Part shown: one piece after another, positions 1 through 10,380 of the stretch
How the letters are laid out: each line of letters begins with the position of its first letter
Position numbering within the stretch: the stretch's first letter is position 1
DNA from: Emydura subglobosa
Taxonomy: Eukaryota; Chordata; Testudines; Chelidae
Direction: 5' to 3'
Assembly: GCA_007922225.1 (NCBI GenBank)
Contig: ML679970.1
Location: forward strand, 17,410,290 to 17,474,289
DNA length: 64,000 nt
Translations under genes and position numbers: made by a program
The notes under the pieces: model-generated
What the model saw: the letters and a program-made list of their open reading frames with translations, nothing else
Database searches by the model: none
Told to the model about the DNA's origin: nothing

Positions 1-120
1 TCATCTAGGACCCTCAGTCAGTACTGCAATATCACCTCGGACCCCATTGTGCTAGGCCCTGTACAACTACAGAACAAATAGAGGGTCCCTGCCCAGAGAG
101 CTAACAATCTAAGTGTGAGA
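1..120 (-). repeat. L2/MIR-type 3' tail fragment
   Basis: Phrases of the type GACCCCATTGTGCTAGG, CTGTACAA and GCTAACAATCTAAGTGTGAGA are the reverse complement of the 3' tail shared by amniote L2 and MIR elements. It is cut by the window edge. Confidence 0.65.
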
Positions 121-805
121 GAAGAAACAGCAGCATGTTACACAGCCCCACCCATTTTTGTTGAGTCAGAATTGATCCCTGGAGTCACCTGTGGCTGACG
201 GGATTCTCTCCTTCTGCTAGTCACATAAAAGCCTCCTTCAAATGCTAGACTGTTGCATTACCTGCTTAGTCCATCTGCTACTAATTTACCAAGGGGCTTA
301 CCCTGATTTGATCCTTTGTGATCAGCAAAGCGTTACCACGACCTGATCATTTCTCTTTGGCCAGATCCTGCCCCTCCTCCAGAGTCACAGAGGACCCTGG
401 CTTGGTGAAACTGCTGTAGAAAGCTGGCAACAGGAGCCAGACTAGCCTTGGGTAGTCCACACCCTTTGTGCACCAAAGAGCTCTGTTCCCTGGAGAATTC
501 TTGCACCACACCATACGGGTGGGGCAGTTGCCAGTGAATGCACAGCTATACAGCTCCACTAGCTAGTCTCTTTTTGGTGTGGAATCATCTGGCAGAAGTA
601 ATGGCTGGACATCAGCTGTGCTGCTGTCATAGAGGAAGGGCTTTTTTCCTTCCCAACCCTGTGGAGATCCCCAGTGAAACAGCCCAGACACTTGGCTTGA
701 TGCTGGGATCCAGGATTTTTTCCTTGAAATTAATTTCTGCGGTACCTCAAAGACAATAGCAGCATCTGGCAACTGCATACCTGAGAGGAGGCAGTGGGTA
801 GGTTA

Positions 806-887
806 CATGCCCCTGTTCTCTTGCTCAGGGCTTCATTCTCCAGGGCTATGAATCCTGCACCTGTCACTAGTCCTCATTCCATTTTAA
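806..887. repeat. Unclassified dispersed repeat, copy A (partner at 2574)
   Basis: About 80 bases align without gaps to 2574-2655, sharing CATGCCCCTG, TCTCTTGCT, CAGGGCTAT, AATCCTG and ACCTGTCAC in the same order. I do not recognise the family. Confidence 0.6.
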
Positions 888-1075
888 AACACAGAGACTG
901 GGGTTCAAGTCCCAGCTTGGCCATGCACCTGCTGCATGAGTTTGGGCAAATTACTTTGCCTCTCTGTTGCTCCTCCTGCCCTTTGTCTATCTTGTCTGTT
1001 TACACTGTACATTCTTTAGAACAGGACTCTCTGTGCTTGCACACTGTCATAATAAGTGTGGATATGGGATATTCA
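860..1075 (+). mobile_element. MIR-type SINE fragment
   Basis: The stretch has the MIR order: GGTTCAAGTCCCAGCTTGGCC (a B-box-like element), then TTTGGGCAAATTACTTTGCCTCTCTG, then the CTTTGTCTATCTTGTCTG tail. It is diverged and lacks its 3' end. Confidence 0.65.
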
Positions 1076-1727
1076 TGCGCTGGGCAACAGTAAGGAGAAC
1101 CCAAGGTACACTCACTTAACGCTAACAGATATCCTCTGCTCCTGCAATTGAACGGGGAGTGAAAATCCCCCCCAAACATGTTTGATGAACATCTTTACCC
1201 TGTGCGCTCCAGGAAAGATCAGCATAATTAAGCTTTTAAGGAACAAATCTAAGGTTGCAAGCCATTTTTCCCCAGAGTAAACAACCAGCCTCAATTATTA
1301 ACAATTGCCACAAGTTCTCCACATTCACTTTTAACAGCAACAAGCTGCTCAGAGCCATCCTCTCTGAAGTTAGTGACCTCTAGGGCTCCATAGTGCAGCC
1401 AGTAATTTCGAGCAGCAGGAGCTGCACCCACACCTGGCTGCTTTGCAGTGTATAACCACTGTACTTCCCTACCCACTTGTTTATGCCAGCTTTACATGCC
1501 TGCTTACTACAAATTCAATCAGTTAAACAAATGCAGCAGGGGAGGAGGTGTCCCAAGCATAAGCAGGTTGGCAAGAGAGTATGCGACAAGCCACATTTTT
1601 GGCCTGGCAGCCTCAACAGTGTCCGTGTGAAATGTTTTCTAAGAACATTCTGTTTACAAGCTCTTGAGTGTGTTACATACATTAACATATTGTGCACCTC
1701 TATGATATATCAACAATAGTGATTCAT

Positions 1728-1767
1728 TTATTATTATTATTATTATTATTATTAGTATTTATTATTA
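1728..1767 (+). repeat. (TTA)n microsatellite
   Basis: Near-perfect TTA/TAT repeat with one AGT interruption. Confidence 0.9.
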
Positions 1768-2573
1768 GGCAAATGATCTATAAAATTCCAGCATGTTTCT
1801 TGCTCTACTTACATACACAAACACTGATCACCCTTTCCTTGGTTTGGATGTTTCAAAATGTACATCGCTTACACTGAAACATCTATTGCATGTATTATCG
1901 CTCTACCTGCGCTTTAGCCTGGGGATACTGCACTTGGATACCATACTCAATCTCTGAAGAGAGAATGATTTTATCTTCTATAACATATGTGCTGACAATT
2001 TCAAGGAACAACAGGGAGAGTTGAGGATGCAGCTTCCTGTTTATTGGTCAAAATTAGGCCCTGAATGCTATTGTGGTGAAATTCACCACTGTGGCTTAAA
2101 TTAATCCCACCTATTTTAGGTGCATTTTAAGGTGCATAGGCTGTTATTCAGGCCCTCTTCAATTAGGTGAATTTCACCCTTTAAGTATATTTTTGTGTGA
2201 CTTTTCTTTGAGCCTCTTTAGTGTTCATTACAAAAGGGAAAGGGGAAAAATATTATTGGATGGTTTGAGATCAAATGAGATCTGGAGCTGATCACTCCTA
2301 GCTTGCAGATTGAAATCTGCCTGCAGACAGCTGTGACTAATGATTTGATGGCTGTTCGGTGATCTATGTGAAATGGAGATGACGGTTTCACTCCACTTCC
2401 TAGTGGCAAATGTTCGTACCACCAAACTACCACCACCAGTAGCACTAATTGGTTAGACTCTCTGTTGGTAGATTCATCATAGAGGCAGAGGAATAAACAT
2501 ATTCTCTCACCTCATTGGTGATCCCTATCCCTATCTAGGTGGAGTGGGGAAAACGTGCATTTCCACTGCCCAT

Positions 2574-2675
2574 CATGCCCCTGGTCTCTTGCTAGCCAAC
2601 TTTACTCTGCAGGGCTATCAATCCTGTACCTGTCACCACCACTAAATCCACTTTATAATTAAAAAAAAAAAAAAG
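2574..2675. repeat. Unclassified dispersed repeat, copy B, ending in poly(A)
   Basis: This aligns with 806-887 and is followed within a few bases by a run of 15 A (2661-2675). The tail suggests retroposition, but no target-site duplication was found. Confidence 0.55.
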
Positions 2676-5061
2676 TGTGTGGTGGTGGGGGAATCTCCCA
2701 CGGAAGTGAATGAGCGTTGAAGAAATCAAAAACTGCATGTTCTTTTTAGCTGTTAAAACCAATTATTCTAATGTAACGCTAGATCTGTTTTTTAAAAAAA
2801 ATGTAATTTTAGTGCTGCATAGACCATAACAGCTGTCTAGCATGTAACTCTGTAATCTGGCAATTTACAAATTTAGATTTTGGACCTACTTGATCTGACA
2901 GAGTCCTTGTGTCTTTTGTGTATGTACTTATTGTGGCAAAAGTACTGCATGACAGTGTTGTGTCCAGTCAGTATTTGTGGGGAAAATCCACATGAAATTT
3001 CTTTCCTAGGCATGAGACTGCACGTGGGCTGTAGGTGCTTTGAAAAGTTGAATATTGTATCCAGTTTAAATGTTTTAGATTTTAGCTCATACACGTTGCT
3101 TGCTGATCACTGAGCAAATGCCCGGTCTGGATTGGCCAAATCAAAGGCCAAATCCCACAAGCCTTCCTGTGACCCCAGCTTTCTCCTAAAGACTTGTGGA
3201 TAGATTTACTCCCAGGCTTAAACTCTGTGAGCTCCCTCCTCCCCCCCATGCATGTGTTCATTGAGAGAGGAATATACCGTTAGCTGACCAAATGGGTGAC
3301 CAGATTGTCCTCTTCCATAAAGACACCTGTAGAAAGGAACCTGGACTTTGTTCCAAACTGTCCCATCAGAGGATTGGTGCTTGGCTTACTAAACCCTCAT
3401 ATATTCTGAGACCTACTGGGAAATGCCATGGGCCTTGTGGCATCTGCACAGAGGCTCCACACCACATCTCAGACTACTTAGCACCACAACATCAGGACTT
3501 CATCAGGAATTTAGTCCAATATAGTCCCTGCTGCTGACTATCCCCAGTCCTCTGACTATAGGTCACTCTGTGCAGAATGGATCACTGTTGTGGGTGGGAA
3601 CTCTGTGGACTTTTGGGTGGACAATACCCAGGAGATACAGCAGTCTTCTCAGCTCACCCCCCTCCCAGGAAGTCTGAACCACAAGGGGAGAGCATGCTGT
3701 GGGGCTGCTGAAATCTTCATTTTGCTTCTCTTCAACTTTTTTGAGCACGGAAGCAAAAGGGACTATTCAGGTGTAGCAAATTTGTTAGAGCCAAGTTATT
3801 AACCCTGGTAACAGGAAGGTTATGATGGAAATGCAGTACTGGCAGATGCTTAACTGCACCATCTCCTTAACATCACTCTAAAAACCGTGGCAAAGGCGTC
3901 CTTCTGTTTCTCCTGAAGTATAGTGACCAAAGACAGCTTCTGAAATGAGTGTTTGCAGCACCTGTTGGCTAAGGAAATGATTCTTTGGGATACACCCCAA
4001 ACTCATTTATTCATTTTCCTTAACAGACCATATTGTCAGCTAGTTGTACATAGGCTTAGCTCCATTGGCATCAGAGAAGCTGCACTGAGTACACTAGCTG
4101 TAAATGTGTGTGTCGGTGGCCAGGAGATGCTTAGGTCAGAGCAGCTTCCTGCTGCAGGTGTGGAGCCCAGCTGTCTGTTCATTTCAACTCTAGCCATCAT
4201 TTCACATCCATTTACATTTTCAAGGCCATCTCTGCAAAAGAAAAGGGCTAGAATCCTCCTTTTTTAAATTAAGTGAAAGCTAAAATTTACACTTCTTGGC
4301 TGCCCAAATCAGGAAGAGTTAAGGGGTTTTGTGGGGCCTAAAGTCTGGTTCCACATGTGGCTACCAATTTTTCCCACAGCGCAGAGTGCTAATGACCATC
4401 TACATTGTTGCATTTTAATTATTAATACCACATAGCTAAATTTGGGGGATCTACAGTAACTGCCCCTCTGGGGGCAATATTCCAAACACTAGCCTTGCAA
4501 TGGTAATTGTAAGATAAGATGTATTTCTAGCATACTTACATTATTGAGCTCTTTCTAGAAATTTGATTGCATCTAATTAAAAATTATTGGTTTAAATCTA
4601 GTCCACATGGTTTTTCTTTTAAGCACGAAAATTAAAAAGTGAATCTTCTCATCTGTCAGTTTCAATGTCCCTCACCCAATTACAGGCTTTAGGAGTGGGC
4701 TGGTTTCTGGATCATTATAATCCTATATCATTTTCAAATTCTGTTCATTGAAACTTTAATGAAGATTTGCTCTGGTTCATTCATCAAATACGTAGCCCTT
4801 CACCGGTATAAAAGCAGATACTAGATACCAATACCATGCAGGTGAATATAGCAAGGACAGGAAGTGCCATATGTGTTACAAGGGAACAACTCAAAGCAGT
4901 CATGGTCTCAGATGTTAATAAGCATCATAATACAAGTAGTTCAGGAATTTTAAGTTAATAACATTATGAGGCTTTCTGTTGCAGGGTTACATCTTATATG
5001 ATTCCATATTCTAAAGCCTAGATGCCTTGAAGTCCATTTTAAGCAGCACCATTTTAACAAT

Positions 5062-5083
5062 AAATATATATGTGTATAATATC

Positions 5084-5129
<46 letters not shown>

Positions 5130-5230
5130 CTCTGTGTGTGTATTTATACATATATACATACACCACACACACACAGATATAATATATACACAATACATAT
5201 ATATATATATATACACACACACACAATATG
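5062..5230. repeat. Composite (TG)n(TA)n microsatellite with mirrored halves
   Basis: TG then TA repeats on the left are followed by TA then CA repeats on the right, so the halves are roughly inverse-complementary. ATCTGTGTG on the left matches CACACAGAT on the right. The short peptides read from it have no meaning. Confidence 0.9.
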
Positions 5231-6853
5231 TACAATTACACTGTTGTGAGATGAGACTATTCTGTTCTAATCCAGTGCATTATGTAACTAAGCTACATTG
5301 TTTATCCATTTTTTATCATAAGCTTCTCAGGCCTGGTCTTTTTCTGCTTTGTACAGTACTGAATATACAAATGAAGCCCAATAAAAACTTGTCAGCAGCA
5401 TAGACATCTCTGCTCTCCAAACAGCCTTCTACTGAGAAAGGAGCTATTCAGGAATATCCAATTTTCATTTCTCCCCCAGCAGCAGAAACAGCATACACAA
5501 CAAACAACCTGAAATATCACGATCAAACCTTGACCTTGAGACTTCCTTGAACCAGTTTTGGTTGGCTTTTCCCCTGGCAACAGATATGTCTAAGTCATAG
5601 CCATTTATGTAGTTCAATATTTTTAACTAAAAGCACAACCCAAAATGGGTGGTACGTCACTGACACAAACAAATGGCCAGTTTCAAAACAAATGCCAGTT
5701 TTCTCAATGGAAGCAGAGCTGCTGAAAGGAAAGTGACTAGTGTGTCATTAGTCAGTGAGATCTGACTAACGTGAGCTTCCCCAAGCAGTTAATACTTTGA
5801 TTTCCTGTCCCATGCAAAATGTGCAGGAGGAGGATGTTTAAAAATACACATTTCATGAAAATGTGAAACATGAGTGTGAAACATCTCAGGTGGGAAAGAA
5901 CAACAAAAAAGTTACATTTAAAATTTGGTTAGAAGACTTTCATTCATTTCATTCACCCCAGATTTTTCACTCAGTTGATTTTCTTTTGTTTCCTGTTCTA
6001 ACTGGAACCAGTGGGACAAATTCCCTTCTCATTTACACTAGTCCTACCCCATTGGCTCCAAGCTAGAATATGATTATAAGATGACAATAAGGAGGTTATG
6101 GTGGAATATCAGGGGAAAGACAAACTGTTCTAAATGGAGATACACCAGTGTAACTGAGAGGAGAGTTTGGATCAGTTCATTTTGGTTTTTTGCAAGTGAA
6201 TGAATAGTTAATGTGGAGCTGAAAATCACACAATGCAATACATGCAGTTTCAGACAAACCATTTATGTAATTCATTCAGAAGTCAGAAGCTGCCAAGGGT
6301 CCATAATGAAATGTTTAAGCAATTTATTAAATTAATAGACTATTTAAATTAGGTCATGGCTTGCTTGGGATTTTTTTAGTCCATATTTAATTGCTGTATT
6401 TTAAAGGATAAATTAAATACACAATGCTGCATATGGAAATTGACAAGAATGATTAAATGAAAGCAGAGATTCCAGGACCCAGTAGTAAGGCAGATTGTAT
6501 CTGTAATAAATTCCATTCAAATTCCATTCAGAAACATTCCTCATTAAAAATAATAGATCCACCAGAGTAAAATGATTATTTTTAAATGAACTTTGTTTGA
6601 CTTATGTCCTCTACCCAGATATGATAATCCAATTCCACTGGACTTGTTAGTGTGTGATTACAAAAAGAGTTTCAATACATCTTAATTTAGAGTCTTTTCA
6701 CTGATAATGGTATATTTTGTATTCTTCCAAACTCTTTCTTGAAAGCATTGTCTGAAAAAGGAGAATAAGCCAAGCAAAACGGAGGATCTGCCTATGACAT
6801 CTAACAGAGGAAGTCTTGGCTAGCAGGTCTTACATAATAATTTATAACAGTAC

Positions 6854-9800
6854 CTTTCTGTTTCCTGGTCAGTGGTTTGCTGCTTGTTCTCAAAGGCTGT
6901 GAAGCTGCTCATATCCACATAGCCGTCATTCTCATTAGCAGCAGATAATGCCCTACTGGGATCTTCAAAAAATTCTGTAAAAGTTCCTGCCCTGGTTGGT
7001 CTTCGAGGAGGAATTTGTATATTTTCATAATCAGAGCTCACAGCTGGAATGTTCTCATAGTCAGAAGTATCAGCATTTGGGAATGAAATAGACCTAGGTT
7101 TAGTTAAGGGGAGTGGCATAAATGGAGGTCTGGATCGATCCTCAAAGGACTCCACTCTTGACACACTCCTGCTAAAGGTTTTGTGTGTCCCTTTTCTCTT
7201 ACCATCCTTGTAGAAAAGAACAGTAGATGGAGACTCAGAAGCTCGCAGCTTCCCAGTATGTGACTTTAGCTGAGGTGAACTACTCAAGCTCCGTCTGTCC
7301 AGTTCCATAATCCTAGAAGGCCCATGATAGCTAGACTCTGAAGAGGACCTTGAAGAGGAAACATTAACATCCACATGGACCTTATTTTCTGTCTTCTTCT
7401 TGAATTTTAGGGTGAGGAACCTCTTAAAAGATGATTTCTTTTTCTTCGTGTACTTATCAGGAGATTCATTCTCTATTAAAAGTGAAGGGGAACTTTTAGT
7501 GATTGGCTTTTTGGTGATACAGGCTAGTTCAAAAGGAGGTGGTATATCAACAACTGAAGATGGGGTGGACACACCACTGGATGAAAGGTGATTTCTCTGC
7601 GAAAAGCTACCTGAAGAACCAATTACACAGGGCAAAGAGAGGTTGTCTTCTGTCCTTTTTATTCTATTGTCATCCAGTGTAGAGCCATCAGTTTCTCTGT
7701 AAACAGAGACTGGCATATCTCTCCCTTCTACTGAATAAGACCGTGGGTATAAAATAAAACGTCTTGACTTGGCTGGTAATACTCTATTGACTTCCATTGG
7801 TTTTACTTCCAAAGGCAGTAAGTTATTGGTTAAATATTCAGTCATAGAGTCATCATGTGAGGACTGCACATCTGTTTCTGGTCCAGTTTCTTCTGGAACA
7901 GTTTCTGGCACATAGCCAGGCACTTTCCCAGAGAGTGACCTTGTTCTAGTGACCATACTTTTCCGATCTATGGATAGCAGGTTGTTTTCAGTGTCCACAT
8001 TTAGTTCTTCTCGTATGCTGTAATCACATGGAATATCTTCTCCTAATTCAGTCTGCCCCATTTCTCTAGCATGAGGGGTTGTATTTTCAGAGGGCAACAC
8101 ATAAGGATCATCTAGAGAATCATTGGTTGTTTCTCCTTCCTCAGGTACAACAACCACTTCAGGGACTGCTAAATACTCTCTAGATTCATGTTCACTATCA
8201 CAATCTGCTTTAAATGTGCTTTGATTACATCCAGCTAATTCTTCCATTGTATGGTATTTATCTTCAACAGATGCTTTTTCAGGTGGATTGGGGGAGCTTT
8301 CTTCAAAGCTACTATGACTGACCTTGTGGCCTTCAAGCACTTGCTTATCTGATTCAGATTCTTCCAAGACACATTCATTGTCACCACAATCTTCCACAAA
8401 CATATTTGGTTTAGATTCCACTTCCAACTCTGGCCCACTATCAGTTTGAGTGCTAGAGAACTGGCTATCATTACTCAAACAAGTTCTTCCCAGTTGCAAA
8501 TTCTCACCTAAGTTTTCTTGGGGTGAGTCAATGACATCTTCATTGCATTTGCTCTCAAAAGGAATAATTAGACAACTATCATCTATATTCTCTGCCTTCA
8601 CCACTTCTTCCTCTTTCTCAGAGTCTTCTCTGGCCTCACATGTTGTCTCTGATGTTTCTTCCTCACTCTTCATCTCAATGGTTTGGTAACCATCATCTAT
8701 ATACTCTTCCCTTTCCACATTTGTTTCTTTGTCGTTATCTGGACCTAGTTCTTCCTCTTCAGCTGAAGCTTCATTGATGGAACCTCCCAAACCCTCCTCT
8801 GCATCAGGTTCGTTTTCTTTCAGTCCTAACCCAATGTCTGTTTCTTCTTCTTCTTCTTCATCAGCATCATCAGGAATTGTATCAGGACTTGGACAACCAT
8901 CATATATTAATTCCTTTTCTGTACTCAGTACAAATGCTGCATTATCATCCATGTCACCATTATTCTCTGGACTCACTTCTGCATCAGCATTTGATAGCTC
9001 ATCTTCTAAAGCTTGTGGCAGTTCATCATTCTCTGCTGGTATTGGCTCATGTAAAGGTAAATGTGTTAGAATAATATCTGCACAGATATTGCCCTTCAAG
9101 TCCTCATCTCCATTCAAAATCTTACAGGTTTCAAGGTTATATTCATTATTGTCCTTTACTAGCTCCAGGTTATTAAACGTTTCCTCAGCCTCACCTTTGA
9201 AATAGTTTTTAGGGTCATCTACACAGTCCACTTCATCCATATTCTTTGAAACAACATCTACTTCAGGTGCTCCTGAAGACACTTGACTAAGTGCTTCAGA
9301 CCTGTCACCATCTCTAGTTTCTGTTGACCCATCTGAGTCCAGTTCCACTGGTTCAACAGTAACTGAAGAGTCATTGTCCTCGGCCTCAGTTATTTCTGGA
9401 TTACAGAATTCCTTGTCATTAGCAGTGCTATGATCTTCCTCCCCAGCTGCTTCTGGAGTTTCTAAGACCTCATTTTCTGCAGATGACGCTAAACACTGGT
9501 CATGAGCATGTTCAAAGTCTTCACAGTCTTTATCAGTCAGCTGAGCTTCAGGAACTACAATGTATTCATCACCAGCCTCAGATTCTGAGCACTCAGTGTT
9601 GCATTGATTTCCTTCATACAGCTCTCCAACAGGACATATCGGTTTTCCATTTGTGAATTTATTTAAGTTATTGTTGGTATAAACACTGGATCTCCCCTCA
9701 GTGTCAGATGAGAGTTTTGGCTTGGGAGCAATGGGTGGTTTTGGACCCCTAGACATAGAGTTTGGATTCTGAAGAATATCAGGCCTTGTCAATGAAAGAG

Positions 9801-9875
9801 GAAATTTGGATCCAGCCACTGAAGAAAGATGACTGATAATCCTTGGTTTCGGTGCTAGTGGTGGTTTTGTGAAAT
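6854..9875 (-). CDS. FGD5: FGD5 exon 2: giant N-terminal coding exon
   Basis: FGD5 is a Rho-family exchange factor, known mainly from endothelium, where it acts on Cdc42 in angiogenic and VEGF-receptor trafficking signalling. This exon encodes the regulatory N-terminal half; the DH, PH and FYVE domains lie in later exons outside the window. The acceptor is a strong pyrimidine tract plus CAG ending at 9876 and the donor is AG|GTACTG at 6853. Exon 1 (13 nt) plus this exon gives 1,011 codons and two bases. Numbering from the exon 1 Met: PKP-type proline motifs near 9-15 and 49-57, a long Asp/Glu-rich region to about 640, the FGD5-specific GYVPETVPEETGPE segment, a basic block at 815-834, tandem SDYENI motifs (Tyr944, Tyr954) and YVDM at 990-993. 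The open frame runs past the donor into intron for ten more codons; that tail is not coding. The GTG at 9819 is an internal Val, not a start. The order of these motifs matches FGD5, not FGD6. Confidence 0.96.
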
Positions 9876-10019
9876 CTGAAAAAGAAACAAAAAATAGTTA
9901 TATTAGCAGTTTGCCGTCCTGGTTTCAACAAATATCTATTCACTGATTTAATATAAACAGAGTGGCATTGAAGCCACCACAGAATCCATCACAATTAACT
10001 TAATTTTTTATAATAATTT

Positions 10020-10380
10020 TGACTAGAGTTGTAGTGGGCTGGTCCATGGAGGAGCATGGTGACAGGAAGCACTGAACTACAACTCCCATGAAGTACTGTG
10101 GCTACTCAGGAGGACACAGATTAATTTCAGACTGAGCCAAACAGAAACATATCCATTCAGGAATGTCAAAGCTTTTCATTTCAATCAGAAATGTTGAAAC
10201 AAAAGGTTTCAGTATTTCCAAAATGAAATCTTTGGGTTTTCAGTTTTTGGATATTCAGATTTTCAACAAAAAGTCAAAGTTTCAGAGGAAAGCAGGCACT
10301 TAAACATTTTTAGTGGTACACCCAATTTTCCATCAAAAAACAGTTTTTCAACAGAAAATTGTTGACCAGTGCTAGTTTGA
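10020..10380. mobile_element. Decayed hAT-like non-autonomous repeat (GAAAATTT family)
   Basis: The stretch carries GAACTACAACTCCCATGAAG, then repeated TTTCA/TGAAA/AAAATTTTC-like text ending in ACAGAAAATTGTTGACCAG. Similar text recurs in the window at 22335, 26720, 34563, 55145 and 56568, which marks it as a dispersed family. Assignment to hAT rests on the 34563 copy, whose ends resemble CAGAGCTG inverted repeats. Confidence 0.5.

Larger units (their letters stand above)
1..6853 (-). other. FGD5: FGD5 intron 2, 5' part; no exon seen
   Basis: The exon 2 donor is at 6853, so the sequence to its left should be intron 2. The expected next coding segment begins by completing a Ser codon and encodes a Tyr-Thr-Glu-Pro-type stretch leading to the DH domain; I could not find it in any minus-strand frame here. 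The stretch holds an L2/MIR tail, one MIR, a pair of similar 80-bp segments, a TTA repeat and a composite TG/TA repeat. The rest is unremarkable AT-rich DNA. Confidence 0.75.

Noticed and set aside
4950..5403. Frames rich in Tyr-Ile and Val-Cys over 5.0-5.4 kb
   Set aside because: Translations of a TG/TA microsatellite.
6820..6853. C-terminal tail of that frame past the exon 2 donor
   Set aside because: A GTACTG donor at 6853 matches the phase and place where FGD5 leaves this exon; the tail is intron read-through.
1..6853. Search for FGD5 exon 3 (start of the DH-domain half)
   Set aside because: No minus-strand segment with the expected Tyr-Thr-Glu-Pro-type start, acceptor and donor was found; it probably lies beyond the left edge.
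8729..9205. 158-codon Ser-rich plus-strand frame
   Set aside because: It is the antisense shadow of the Glu/Asp-rich FGD5 exon, where GAA/GAT codons read as TTC/ATC/TCA.
9817..9819. GTG at 9819 as the start of a 999-residue protein
   Set aside because: It is an ordinary Val codon inside FGD5 exon 2. The frame is open upstream to a splice acceptor at 9876 and joins an ATG-bearing first exon.
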